NCBI RefSeq assembly: GCF_002878395.1
Contig: NW_025851344.1
Span: 57,662 to 121,661, forward strand
Source: Capsicum annuum
Taxonomy: Eukaryota; Streptophyta; Magnoliopsida; Solanales; Solanaceae
DNA: 64,000 nucleotides
Reading direction: 5' to 3'
Position 1 is the stretch's first letter; each line of letters begins with the position of its first letter. Of this stretch, positions 36,371-46,781 are shown piece after piece. The notes under the pieces were generated by a model that saw nothing but the letters and a program-made list of their open reading frames with translations, was not told the DNA's origin and searched no databases. The position numbers and the translations under genes were made by a program.

Positions 36371-39037
36371 CCAAAAATGAGTCCTGGGATGTCACACGGT
36401 GCTTAGGGCTACAAACAGCCCCAATCTAACCCTCTGAGCATATCAATTCTCATAATAACTCATTCAAGAAGGAATATACAAATTACTGGCACTGTCATAT
36501 CAAATAAAAGGAAATAAGAGATAATACTTGGTCCAAACAACAATAATACTGGAAATCTCAACACAACCACAGTCTGATGACTAGTCTGACAAAGCCTTTA
36601 CTACTCAATGAACTCGAGAGTTGTTGGGACACGTCCCAACTGACTCAAACTGAACTGAAAGTAATGACATAAACACTCAAGTATTGATATATATGAAGAT
36701 AGGCCCTCGAACCATGAGGACTCACCACTGGAGAAATATAGACAAAGGTACACGGGAATCACTGGCAAGACTAGGACTGAGCACCTGAACCTACATTATA
36801 AGACAATGTAGCACATAGATGTATATGTGGATCAACACTTGGGAATGTACTGAGTATGTGGGGGTGTATGCATTTATATATAAACAGTATCAATACTCTT
36901 TAATCAAATCATACATGCAAATAGAAATGACTCACATGGCTTGAATAAGTCTAAAATATAAAGCTCATAAATTATGTAGAATGAAGCATGTAACACATAT
37001 CTCATGAGTTATTATACTTTGGCTTTAAAGTCTGTGCTCTCCTCTTATTCTCATTACTCATAGGACGAAGGAAGCTTTAAACAATACTTTCAACTCATGC
37101 ATATATCTCATGGGGAGTAAAACTTCTTCAATGTGCAAGAACTGATAACTCTTTTAAACTCAAACACTTGGAACTTGAAATCAAATAACTTTGGTTTAAA
37201 AACCGGTGGTCAACAATTATTAGTAGAGAAAACTACTTTCTTCTTTGGAAAATACTCAATAGCAATTTGTTCACTTTAGAAAATATCTCATCTCAAAGCT
37301 TTAGGGAAAATATTCTATCTCAATGGAAAATACTTTCATTTAGGGAGGTTCTCTTAACCGACATAAACTAAGCGAGTTACATGGAGTCCAACATCTTGTC
37401 CTCATAAGGTAGAAACCTCACGTTGGGGAGAGGTATCATACTATTGTCAAGGAGTATAACCTAAACTCAGTGATCACTTATCTCAGCCTCGGGCCTAATC
37501 ATCTTGTCCTCAGGCCCAAAATCTCAAACCTATGGTGGAACGTAGTTCTGGGGTAAGAAACTGTGGTAACTAACCCAACTCGATGCTAAATACAACTTCC
37601 TTTAGTTTATCTCACTCATCTTATGAAAATCCACTTTCAAAATAATCTCATGGTTCATAAGAACCCAATAATCAAATCTGTAATCTTTGGTGGTAGAGTG
37701 GATTTCAAAACTCCATGATCATTAGGTCAAAAAATTTCTCAATAATCTCAAAATACTAAAATCATGGGTCCTTATAGCATAATAGTTCATAAAATTGTAA
37801 GTCTCAAGTAGGGCTTAATGACCCATAATTCAATCTCATGTTAAAACTCATCGTAATGCATAACAGATAGTATATCGAATAATAATTCATGTAGAAATTT
37901 AGAAGTTACAATAATTTGTCTCAAAATATCAACATACTAATATACTTCAATATTCTGAACATTGCAACTATTAACTTCTTAAGGATTATAATCATGGGGT
38001 ACAAACCTAACTTTAATTTCTCAAGAAAACATGTAAAAATTATGCCATTAGACTCTCAATTCATGGGTAACATCAAAAGCTTGCATTCAATAACAATGGG
38101 TAAGAAACCCCAATTAAATTTCATGTCAAATCTCATAAAATGCAGAAAATTATAGTTGAAATAAGCCTTTGGGCACAAGGGTGAAAGGATTACCCTTGTT
38201 CAAAATCCTACATGCCTTAGATTATGAAATTGGATGAAAAAATTTACTTCAAACTCTTATTCTTACTCTTGAGAGAGGGTTCTTTCAACCCTTGAACTTG
38301 GATTTCTTGGAGAAGAGTTTTAAATTTGATCTTGAGGGAGAAATCTTAGCTCTCTTGTGTTTGGATTGATTAATGAAGCCATTTGCTTCATTTAGAATAT
38401 ATCAGGGTATAAAAGAGTGGAAAACCAAAAAGACCTTTTAAAAAAATTAGTTAAAAATACTGAATGGGGGTTGTGACACTCAGAGCGATGGTCCGTTGCT
38501 AGCCTGATAGTCTGTCGAATCATTCGTTGCATGTCGGTCAGAAAAAAACATACTACCTTGATGTGACAGTTGAAGTGACGGTCTGTCGCAGTCTTCACAG
38601 TCTGTCAAATCGTCCGTCGTACCTTGGCCAGGATGAGACCACACTTCCCTAGTGGCGATGGTCTCAGCGACGGTCTGTGGTAGCCTGATGGTTCATCATC
38701 CTGGCCATCGTACTTGGACTAAAAAAGGCAGTTACTGCTTTGGTTGTAACGGGCCGAGCAACGGTCCGTCGGATCATCCATCGCACCTGGGCGGTTCCAA
38801 TAACTCTCAATAAAACAGCCATAACTTCTCCCCCTGATGCTAGATTTGGATAGAATTGGTATCGTTGGAAAACTAATTCAATTCTCTGTAAGACAAAAAG
38901 TCAAATTTAAGAAAATTCTATATGGTTTAAATACCAATCACTTGGGAAGTCACTTCTCAATCTTTTAGGACCAAAATTACACTTCACTTGACACACTCTA
39001 AGGCTTGGACTATGAGGGAACGTTGCGGGGTCTTACA
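36371..39037 (-). repeat. T6 3' LTR (2.67 kb)
   Basis: Pairs with 44099-46781. Plus-strand end GCGGGGTCTTACA at 39037. It includes a palindrome cluster at 38480-38790 and, next to it, the block 'aattggtatcgttggaaa' (about 38859), also found in T2 and T8 LTRs. Open frames at 37916-38155 and 38392-38598 run inside the LTR and are not genes. Confidence 0.92.
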
Positions 39038-39039
39038 AT

Positions 39040-39052
39040 ATCTCCCCCTTGG
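39040..39052 (-). other. T6 polypurine tract
   Basis: The minus strand reads CCAAGGGGGAGAT, two bases before the 3' LTR at 39037. The same form is found in T8. Confidence 0.88.
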
Positions 39053-39254
39053 AAATATTCATCCTCAAGTGTCGCTAGTTAGACTAGGAACACAAGAAAA
39101 ACAAAGTACACATAGCGGAAGCAATTTTCTAAACGGGCTCGAAATCTTTCTAAACTCTTGAATACCTCAGAAATTGTAAGAACTCATGCAAGAATTGATT
39201 ATAGCTGAACTTTAGATTAGAAGGGCTGAATTAAGGAAGAATAATACCTTTGGA

Positions 39255-39725
39255 TTAATCTAAACTCGCGGAAAAGAGGTGCGGGTACTTGGCTTGCACG
39301 TATGCTTCTACCTCCCAAGTAGCGCCCTCAACTGACTTGTTCCACCTCAACACATTGACCAAGGGAACCTCTTTGTTCCACAGTCTACGAGTTTGAAAAT
39401 CTAGGATCTCAATGGGAATCTCATCGAATGAAAGACTGTTCTGAATATCAGCACTTTCTGAAGGATCTACCATAATGGAAACACCAATATGCTTCTTAAG
39501 CATGGAGACATGAAAAATAGGATGAACGGCTGACAACTCCACAGGCAACTCAACCTCATAGGCTACTTTCCCAACACGGCTCAAAACTCTATACGGGCCA
39601 ACATAACGGGGACTAAGCTTTTCCTTTTTACCAACCCTCTTCGCCCTTTTAATGGGTGAAATCTTCAAGTACACCAAATCACCTACTGCAAACTCAAGAT
39701 CTCTTATACTTACATTGGTAAATGA
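39255..39725 (-). pseudogene. T6 integrase C terminus and chromodomain-like tail
   Basis: Open over 39677-39255 (140 codons). Contains [39 protein letters not shown] and the terminal block RRLWNKEVPLVNVL...EGATWEVEAYV, ending at a stop at 39255. The last part resembles the chromodomain-like tail of chromovirus integrases. A stop near 39740 separates it from the integrase core. Confidence 0.88.
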
Positions 39726-39737
39726 CTTCTGATGACT

Positions 39738-40500
39738 TTAAGCTATCTTTAACCTCTGTCTAATCAACTTAACTTTCTCTATAGCTTTAAACACTGCACC
39801 AGACCAAATCACGATAGCTTTACCCACTTCAAACCAACCTATGGGTGATCTACATCTTCTATCATACAAGGCCTCAAATGGTGCCATCTCAATGCTAGCA
39901 TGGTAACTATTGTTATAGGAGAACTCTATCAATGGAAAATGCTCATCCCAACTACCTTTGAAATTAAGAGCATATGCCCTCAACATGTCTTTTAGGGTCT
40001 GAATGGTCCTCTCAGCCTGACCATCTAGCTGCAGTTGAAAAATAGAACTCAAAAGAACTTTGGTACCAAGACCTTGCTAAAACGCCCTCCAAAACTAAGA
40101 AGTATATTGAGTACCCCTATTCGAAATGATAGAGAAGGGAACACCGTGCAGCCTAACTAACTCCCGAATATACAATCTAGTATAATACTCAGCTGTATAA
40201 AATGTATGCACGGGCAAGACATGTGTAGACTTAGTCAGCCTGTCTACAACAACCCAAATAGAATCATGATGACGACGCGAAAGGGGTAAGCCGGTCATAA
40301 AGTCCATATTCACCTCCTCCTACTTCCAAGTGGGTGTACCAAACTCTTGTATCACACTACCAGGTCTTTAAAGGTCTACCTTAACCTGTTGGCACGTTGC
40401 ACACTTTGCTACAAACTCAGTTATATCCTTCTTCATACCATTCCACCAATAGATTTCTTGTAAGTTGTGGTACATCTTGGTAGTGTCGAGATGAATAGTA
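39738..40500 (-). pseudogene. T6 integrase core, decayed
   Basis: Reading on the minus strand: a Cys pair (KCATC, about 40400) belonging to the HHCC part; a stop at 40322-40320 in the codon where T3 has Trp; NMDFMTGLP with the first catalytic Asp (about 40303); IISNRGTQYTS with Asn in place of the second Asp (40121-40119); and [13 protein letters not shown] with the Glu (about 40015). The piece 40052-39738 stays open through NSYHASIEMAPFEALY. The second-Asp change matches T2 exactly. Confidence 0.88.
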
Positions 40501-40799
40501 TACCACGTGCCATGCGCTTTGGCCATAATCCTTCGCCTCAGATCATCAACACATGGAACATATAATCTACCCTACGATCTCAACACACCATCTCCCCCTT
40601 GGGAGAAAACCTCTACCTCTTGGTCCTTAACTGCTTCCTTCAGTCTAGCAAAACTAGGATCTCTATCTTGCTTCTCCTTCACTTCCAAAATAAAGAGGAT
40701 TCGGAACTACTTTGCACCAAAGTACTTCCCTCAGCTGAATGAAGCAACCAAACAACCAATCTAGTCAGACAATGAACATCACAAGCTAACTCTTTTTTA

Positions 40800-41362
40800 C
40801 CTTCCTATCCATAAGCAACACTACCCATAGACAATCTGCTAAGGGCATCCGCCACTACATTGGCCTTGCCCGGGTGAAACAACATACTCTTATAGTCTTT
40901 TAACAGCTGTAACCACTTTCTTTACCTTAGATTCAACTCAAAATGAGTAAACACATAATGGAGGCTCTTATGATCAGTAAACACATCAACATAACCACCA
41001 CAAAGATAGTATCTCCAAATTTTCAAAGCAAAGACCACAACAGCTAACTCAAGATTATGGGTTAGGTAATTCTTTTTATGCGACTTCAGCTGTCTATAGG
41101 CATAGTCTCTAACCTTACCTCTTTGCATCAAAACATAACCCAAACCAATTTTAGAGGCATCACAAAACATCATAAAACCATCTATACCATCAAGCAAAGT
41201 CAACATAGGGACTGAAGTAAGTTGAGTCTTTAACTCCTGAAAACTCTTCTCACAGTAATCTGACCACTGGAACTTAACTTTCTTTTGGGTCAAATGGGTT
41301 ATGGGAGATGCAATAGAGGAGAAACCTTTAAAAAAACAATGGTAGTAGCCTGCTAGACCCAA
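40800..41362 (-). pseudogene. T6 RNase H
   Basis: Open over 41362-40922 (146 codons). It starts at the [10 protein letters not shown] block of the RT connection region. It continues through [19 protein letters not shown] (first Asp), [14 protein letters not shown] (Glu) and [11 protein letters not shown] (Asp), then frame breaks lead to the late motif near 40850. It is the best preserved RNase H in the window, although the polyprotein around it is interrupted. Confidence 0.88.
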
Positions 41363-41398
41363 GGAACTTCTAATATCAGACGGCGAGATAGGTCTAGG

Positions 41399-42304
41399 CT
41401 AATTTATTACAACTTCTGTCTTTTGGGGATCAACTCTAATACCTTCGACTGAAATAGCATGAACCAAAAAGGCTATATACCTTAGCCAAAATTCACACTT
41501 ACTGAATTTGGCGAACAACTGGTGACCTCTAAGAGTTTGCAAGATAATTCTAAGGTGATTTGCCTGATCATGCTCACTACGGGAGTAGACAAGGATGTCA
41601 TCTATGAACACTATGAAAAACATATCAAGATATTACTTGAACACTCGATTCATTAGGTTCATAAAAGTTGTTGGGGCATTGGTTAGCCCGAAAGACATGA
41701 CTAGAAACTCAATGTGACCATAGTGGGTTCGGAAGGCTGTCTTTGGAAATTCACATTCCCTCACTTTAAGTTGATGATAGCCGCATCTAAGGTCTATCTT
41801 GGAGAAATAACTTGCACCTTGCAACTGATAAAACCGGTTATTAATTCTTAGAAGAGGATACTTATTTCTGACAGTGACCTTGTTAAGCTGACGATAGTCA
41901 ATGCATATATGCAAAGAACCAGCTTTCTTCCACATGAATAAAATAGGTGTGCCCTAAGGAGAAATATTGGGCCTTATGAAACCTTTGTCTAAAAGATCTT
42001 TGAGTTGATATTTCAACTCTTTAAGCTCAGTAGGTGCCATATGATATGGCGGAATAGAAATGGGACGAGTGTTGGGAAGAAGGTCAATCCCAAACTCTAT
42101 CTCTCTATTAGGAAGTACCCCTAGGAGATCTTCGAGAAAAACATCTGAAAACTTATTAACAATATTGACTGACTGAATAGTTGGAGCCTCGAACTTAGTA
42201 TCTTTGACTCTAGCTAGGTGATAGATGCAAACCTTGGATATTAGCTTTTTGGCTTTGAAATAGGAGATAAAATGACTCTTGGGAGATACCAAACTTTTGG
42301 ACAA
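41399..42304 (-). pseudogene. T6 reverse transcriptase
   Basis: Three open pieces in one frame. 42304-41954 covers the leader region (FSDVFLEDLLGVLPNRE, IPPYHM). 41935-41633 has [30 protein letters not shown]. 41623-41399 has [10 protein letters not shown] with both catalytic Asp codons intact, then KCEFWL. They are separated by single stop codons at 41956-41954 (TAG, Trp position) and 41635-41633 (TAA, Gln position). T2 carries stops at the same two codons. Confidence 0.9.
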
Positions 42305-42328
42305 CTCAAAAACTGGCCCATCAGGGAA

Positions 42329-42649
42329 CTAAAACATGACTACACAGGTACGATAGTCTATAGATATATTACAAAAATAAAACCAATCCATACCCAAAAT
42401 AAGGTCAAAATCCACCACGTCTAACTCTATCAAATCAGCAAGTATGACTCTATGAAGAACAGTAATAGGATAATCTCTATACACTTCTTCAGCAGCAACT
42501 GACTCCCCTACTGGTATAGAAACTGGGAAAGGCTCAGGAATCTTTTCGGAACTCATTTTGAATTTCACAACTACAAGTGGGGTCATATAGGAGAGACTTG
42601 ACCCGGGGTCCAACAACACAAAAACATCAAAACAAAAGATGTGGAGCAT
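42329..42649 (-). pseudogene. T6 protease
   Basis: Open frame of 106 codons with the aspartic-protease active site LLDPGSSLSYM near its start (about 42615-42583) and a conserved DFDLILGMDW block (about 42400), which in this group forms the second half of the protease fold and leads into RT. It is open but isolated by stops from gag and RT. Confidence 0.85.
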
Positions 42650-42849
42650 ACTAGTAACAACATTGAGAGAGTCCTCCTACTCCTGATGGGATGGTAAGTC
42701 ATAGAATCTATTCTGGCGCTGACTGCCAGTAGTGGTAGATGAAGCGCCCTAAATAGGGGAGGGATGAGAGACAAGAGCTGGTGTACTAGTAGTCTGTGCC
42801 TGTGGTTGGGCATTTATGGTCCCCTACCTAGCATGCAGACAATATCTAA

Positions 42850-43880
42850 GTTTGTGGCCCTTCTTGCCATAACCAAAGTAACCCCTCAAATCAGTGAAAC
42901 ACATACCAGGATGATCCCTACAACACTTAGCACAGGGAGGATAACGGGGCCTATTACTACCATTGTTCTATGACCTAGATATAAAAGACCTGTTCCCTTA
43001 CTCTTACCTGCCTCTAGGCATGGGAGTACTAGCTGATGAAGGTACTAGAATAGACGGACATCTTTGAAACTAAGGGCGGTTTTTTTTATGGAACCAAGGC
43101 TGACTATACTTATGCTGCTTAGATCTAGACCTCTTGTTACCCCTTACTCTCTCTCTCTCTCTCTCTAATCTTATCCATCTCTATCTGCTGTACATGTGTC
43201 ATCAACCTAGATAGATTCATATCCTTATGAAGTATCGCAGTCCTACACTCTTTTTGTACCAAACCAAAAACACCTATCACAAATTTACTCATACTAGCTC
43301 GGGTGTCAGAAATTAAATCAGGAGCATACTTAGCCAACTGGTTGAACTTCAAGTAGAACTCCTTAACAGTTATAGAGCCCTGCCTCAAGTTCATAAACTC
43401 CTCAATCTTTTCTTCCCTCATCTCAAGTGGAAAGAACTTGTCCAAGAATGCATCTTGAAATACTTGCCAAGTCATAGGAGCAACATCCTCACCTCTACCC
43501 TTTCTCTATAATACAACCTAGTCATAAGCTATGTCCTTCAACCTGTAAGATGCTAACTCAAGACCTTTCTCCTCAGAAATATGCATAACCTGCATGATTT
43601 TTCTCAACTCCTTAAGGTACAACTGTGGGTCCTCACCTGCCTTGGACCCATAAAACTCTAGTGGATTCATTCACATGAAATCATGGATCCTAGCAGTAGC
43701 TAAATCACCTCCCTTCTGATTTGTAACTACGGCCTAGTTATTGGCCCAAACATTAGCGGTGACTGCTTGGTCTAACGCCTGAAAGACCGCCCAAAACTCA
43801 GCATGAGACACTATCTCATTCAAGGGATCGACGTGCTGGGTTTGCTCATTATCATTTCTGTGGGCATTCGCTCTTCAGAG
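42850..43880 (-). pseudogene. gag: T6 gag, decayed
   Basis: The capsid-like part starts near 43880 (HRNDNEQTQHVDPLNE) and includes MNPLEFYGSKAGEDPQ (about 43670). The open piece 43475-43137 follows with FLDKFFPLEMREEKIEEF, KEFYLKFNQLAKYAPDL and a Met/Gln-rich end. The zinc knuckle (about 42925-42865) reads GYFGYGKKGHKLRYC, with two Cys positions changed to Tyr. Three or more stops interrupt the N-terminal half. A CT/GA microsatellite sits inside the coding region (43146-43166). Confidence 0.86.
43146..43166. repeat. (CT)n microsatellite in T6 gag
   Basis: About ten CT units on the plus strand. On the coding strand it yields an Arg-Glu repeat (REREREs) after the capsid. Short basic/acidic repeats occur here in related gags, so it is probably an expansion of an existing Glu/Arg stretch. 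Confidence 0.9.
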
Positions 43881-44098
43881 TGGTATTTTCTAAAATAGAA
43901 AAGCATAAATTATTAGATTAGAGGGACAACTGTAGGCACGACAGAATATGAAAGAAAGAAACATATTATTCCTAAAACATCTTATAGTCTCTTGCTTATG
44001 GATATGGCACGCTACACAATAATGATCAAGAGTCTATTCAATGTGGCTTGTCAGACTCTTTAGGACTCCTTTAAAACCTTAGGCTCTGATACCAAGTT
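43881..44098 (-). other. T6 leader and primer-binding site
   Basis: Minus-strand TGGTATCAGAGCC (44094-44082) follows the LTR start at 44099 by four bases. The leader (about 43945-44080) is clearly similar to the one in T8 (59425-59555), including 'attattcctaaaacat', 'tatagtctcttgc' / 'tatagcctcctgc' and 'tgtggcttgtcagactctt'. Confidence 0.9.
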
Positions 44099-46781
44099 TG
44101 TAATGCCCCAAAAATGAGTCCCGAGATGTCACACAGTACTAACGGCTACAAGTAGTCCCAAGCTAACCCTTTGAACCTAATAATGCTCATAACAACTCAT
44201 TTAAGAAGGAATATACAAAACATTGGCACTGTCATATCAAATGAAAGGAAACATAAAGATAATACTCGGTCCAAACGAGCACAATACTGGAAATCTCAAC
44301 AGGACCACAGTCTGATAACTAGTCTGACAAAGCCTCTACTACTTCATGAACTTGAGAGTCGTTGGGACAGGTCCCCAACTAACTCAAACTGAACTTAAAG
44401 TATTAAAATATTTAAAGATAGGCCCTAAAATCATGAGGACTCACTATGGGAGAAATGTTGACAAAGGTACTCGGGAATCACTGCGGAGGTTGGGACTGAG
44501 CACCTGAACCTACATTATAAGATAATGTAGCACATAGACGTATATGTGAATTAGCACTTGGGAATGTACTGAGTATGTGGGGGTGTATGCATTTATATAA
44601 AAATAGTATCAATACTCTTTAATCAAATCATGAATGCAAATAGAAATGACTCACATGGCTTGAATAAGTAAAAAATGTAAAGCTCAGAAATTATGTAGAA
44701 TGAAGCATGTAACACAAATCTGGTGAGTCATTATACATTAGATTTAATATCTATGCTCTCCTCTTATTCTTATTACTCATAAGATGAAGGAAGCTTTAAA
44801 CAATACTTTCATCTCATGCATATATCTCATGGGAAGTAAGACTTCTTTAATGCTCAAGAACTTATAATTCTTTTGAACTCAAACACTTGGAACTCGGAAT
44901 CATATAACTTAAGTTTAAAAATCGGTGATCAATTCGTATTAGTAGAGAAAAATACTTTCTTCTTTGGAAAATACTCGAAAGCAATTCGTTCACTTTAGAA
45001 AATATCTCATCTCAAAGCTTTAGGGAAAATATTCTATCTCAATGAAAAATACTTTAGTTTAGGGAGGTTCTCTTAACCGACATAAACCATGCGAGCTACA
45101 AAGAGTTCAATGTCTTGTCCTCCAAAGGAAGAAACCTCACATTGGGGAGAGGAATCATACTCTTGCCAAGGAGTATAACCTCAACTCAGTGATCACTTAT
45201 CTCGGCCTCAGGCCCAAAATCTCAAACCTATGGTGGCATGTAGTTCTGGGGTAAGAAATCATGGTAACTTATCCAACTCGGTGCTAAATACTACTCCCTT
45301 TAGTTTATCTCGCTCATCTCATGAAAATCCAGTTTTAAAATAATCTCATGGTTCATAAAAACCCAATAATCAAATCTGTAATCTCAGGTGGTAGAGTGAA
45401 TTCCAAAACTCTATGACCATTAGGTCAAAACATTTCTCAATAATCTCAAAATACTCAAATCATGGGTGCTTATAGTACAATAGTTCATAAAATTTCAAGT
45501 CTCAAGTAGGGCTTAATGACCCATAATTCAATCTCAAGTTAAAACACATCATAATGCATAATAGATAGCATTTAGATTCATAATTCTTGTAGAAATCTGG
45601 AAGTTACAACAATTTATCTCAAAATATCAACATACTCATATACTTCAATATTCCAAACATTGCAACTATTAACTTCACAAGGTTTTAAATCATGGGGTAT
45701 AAACCCAGCTTTAATTTATCAAGTAAACACGTAAAAATCATGCCATTAGACTCTCAATTCATGGGTAACATCAAAAGCTTGCAACCAATAACAATGGGTA
45801 AAAAACCTTAATTCAATTTCATGTAAAATCTCATAAATTGCATAAAATTGTAGTTTAAATAAGGCTTTGGGCACAAGGGTGAAAAGATTACCCTTGTTAA
45901 AAACTCCACATACCTTAGATTATGAAATTGGATGAACAAGCTTGCTTCAAACTCTTATTCTTACTCTTGAGAGAGGGTTCCTGCAACCCTTGAACTTGGG
46001 AAACTTAAATCTCAACTCAACTTGTAGAATCTATGGTGAGTTCTTGGATTTCTTGGAAAAGGGTTTTAGATTTGATGTTGAGGGAGAAACCCTAGATCTC
46101 TTGTGTTTTGGATAATGAATGAATCCATTTGCTTCATTTGGAATATATGAAGGTATAAAATAGTGGAAACACCAAAAATCCCTTTTAAAATAATGAGTTA
46201 AAAATACTGAATGGAGGCTGGGACGGTTGGAGCAACGGTCCGTCGCTAGCCTGATGGTCTGTCAGATCGTCTGTCACATGTCGGCCAAAAAAAGAATGCA
46301 CTGCCTCGATTGGACAGTTGAAGCGATGGTCCATCACAGTCTTGATGGTCCATCGGATCATCCAGCACACGTTGGCCAGGATGAGAGCACACTGCCTTAG
46401 TGGCGATGGTCTCGCGACGGTCCGTCGCAACCTTGACAGTCCGTTGTCCTGGCCATCACACTTAAGCTAAAAAATGGAGTTACTACCTTGGTTGCGACGG
46501 GCCGAGCGATGGTCCGTCATAGACTCAATGGTCCGTCAGATCATCCATCGCACCTAGGCAGTTCCGATAACTCTCAATAAAATAGCCATAACTTCTCACC
46601 CCAATGCCGAATTTGGATGAAATTGGTATCATTGGAAAGCTAATTCAAATTTAAGAAAATTCTATATGGTTTAAATACCAATCACTTGGGAAGTCTTTTC
46701 TCAATCTTTTAGGATCGGAATTACACTTCACTTGACATGCTCTAAGGCTTGGACTAAAAGGGAACTTTGCGCGGTCTTACA
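44099..46781 (-). repeat. T6 5' LTR (2.68 kb)
   Basis: Plus-strand start TGTAATGCCCC, end GCGGTCTTACA. It pairs with 36371-39037. Palindrome cluster at 46200-46560, including the perfect GCGACGG-T-CCGTCGC at 46414-46428. The open frame 46185-46430 is inside the cluster and is not a gene. Confidence 0.93.
46200..46560. repeat. Palindrome cluster in T6 5' LTR
   Basis: About eight spaced copies of a (G)CGATGGTCC(A/G)TC(G/A)-like 15-mer. The copy at 46414-46428 is a perfect 7+1+7 palindrome. A degenerate form of the same cluster is at 38480-38790 in the 3' LTR. Confidence 0.85.

Larger units (their letters stand above)
36371..46781 (-). mobile_element. T6: Ty3/gypsy chromovirus-type element, near full length
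   Basis: Nested in the 5' LTR of T5. It has LTRs 36371-39037 and 44099-46781, a primer site, a leader, gag, protease, RT, RNase H, integrase, a chromodomain-like tail and a polypurine tract, all in minus orientation. It is the best preserved autonomous-type element in the window but carries many stops. The left end lacks the first few bases (TGTAATGC) of the LTR, so no target duplication can be read. Confidence 0.92.
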
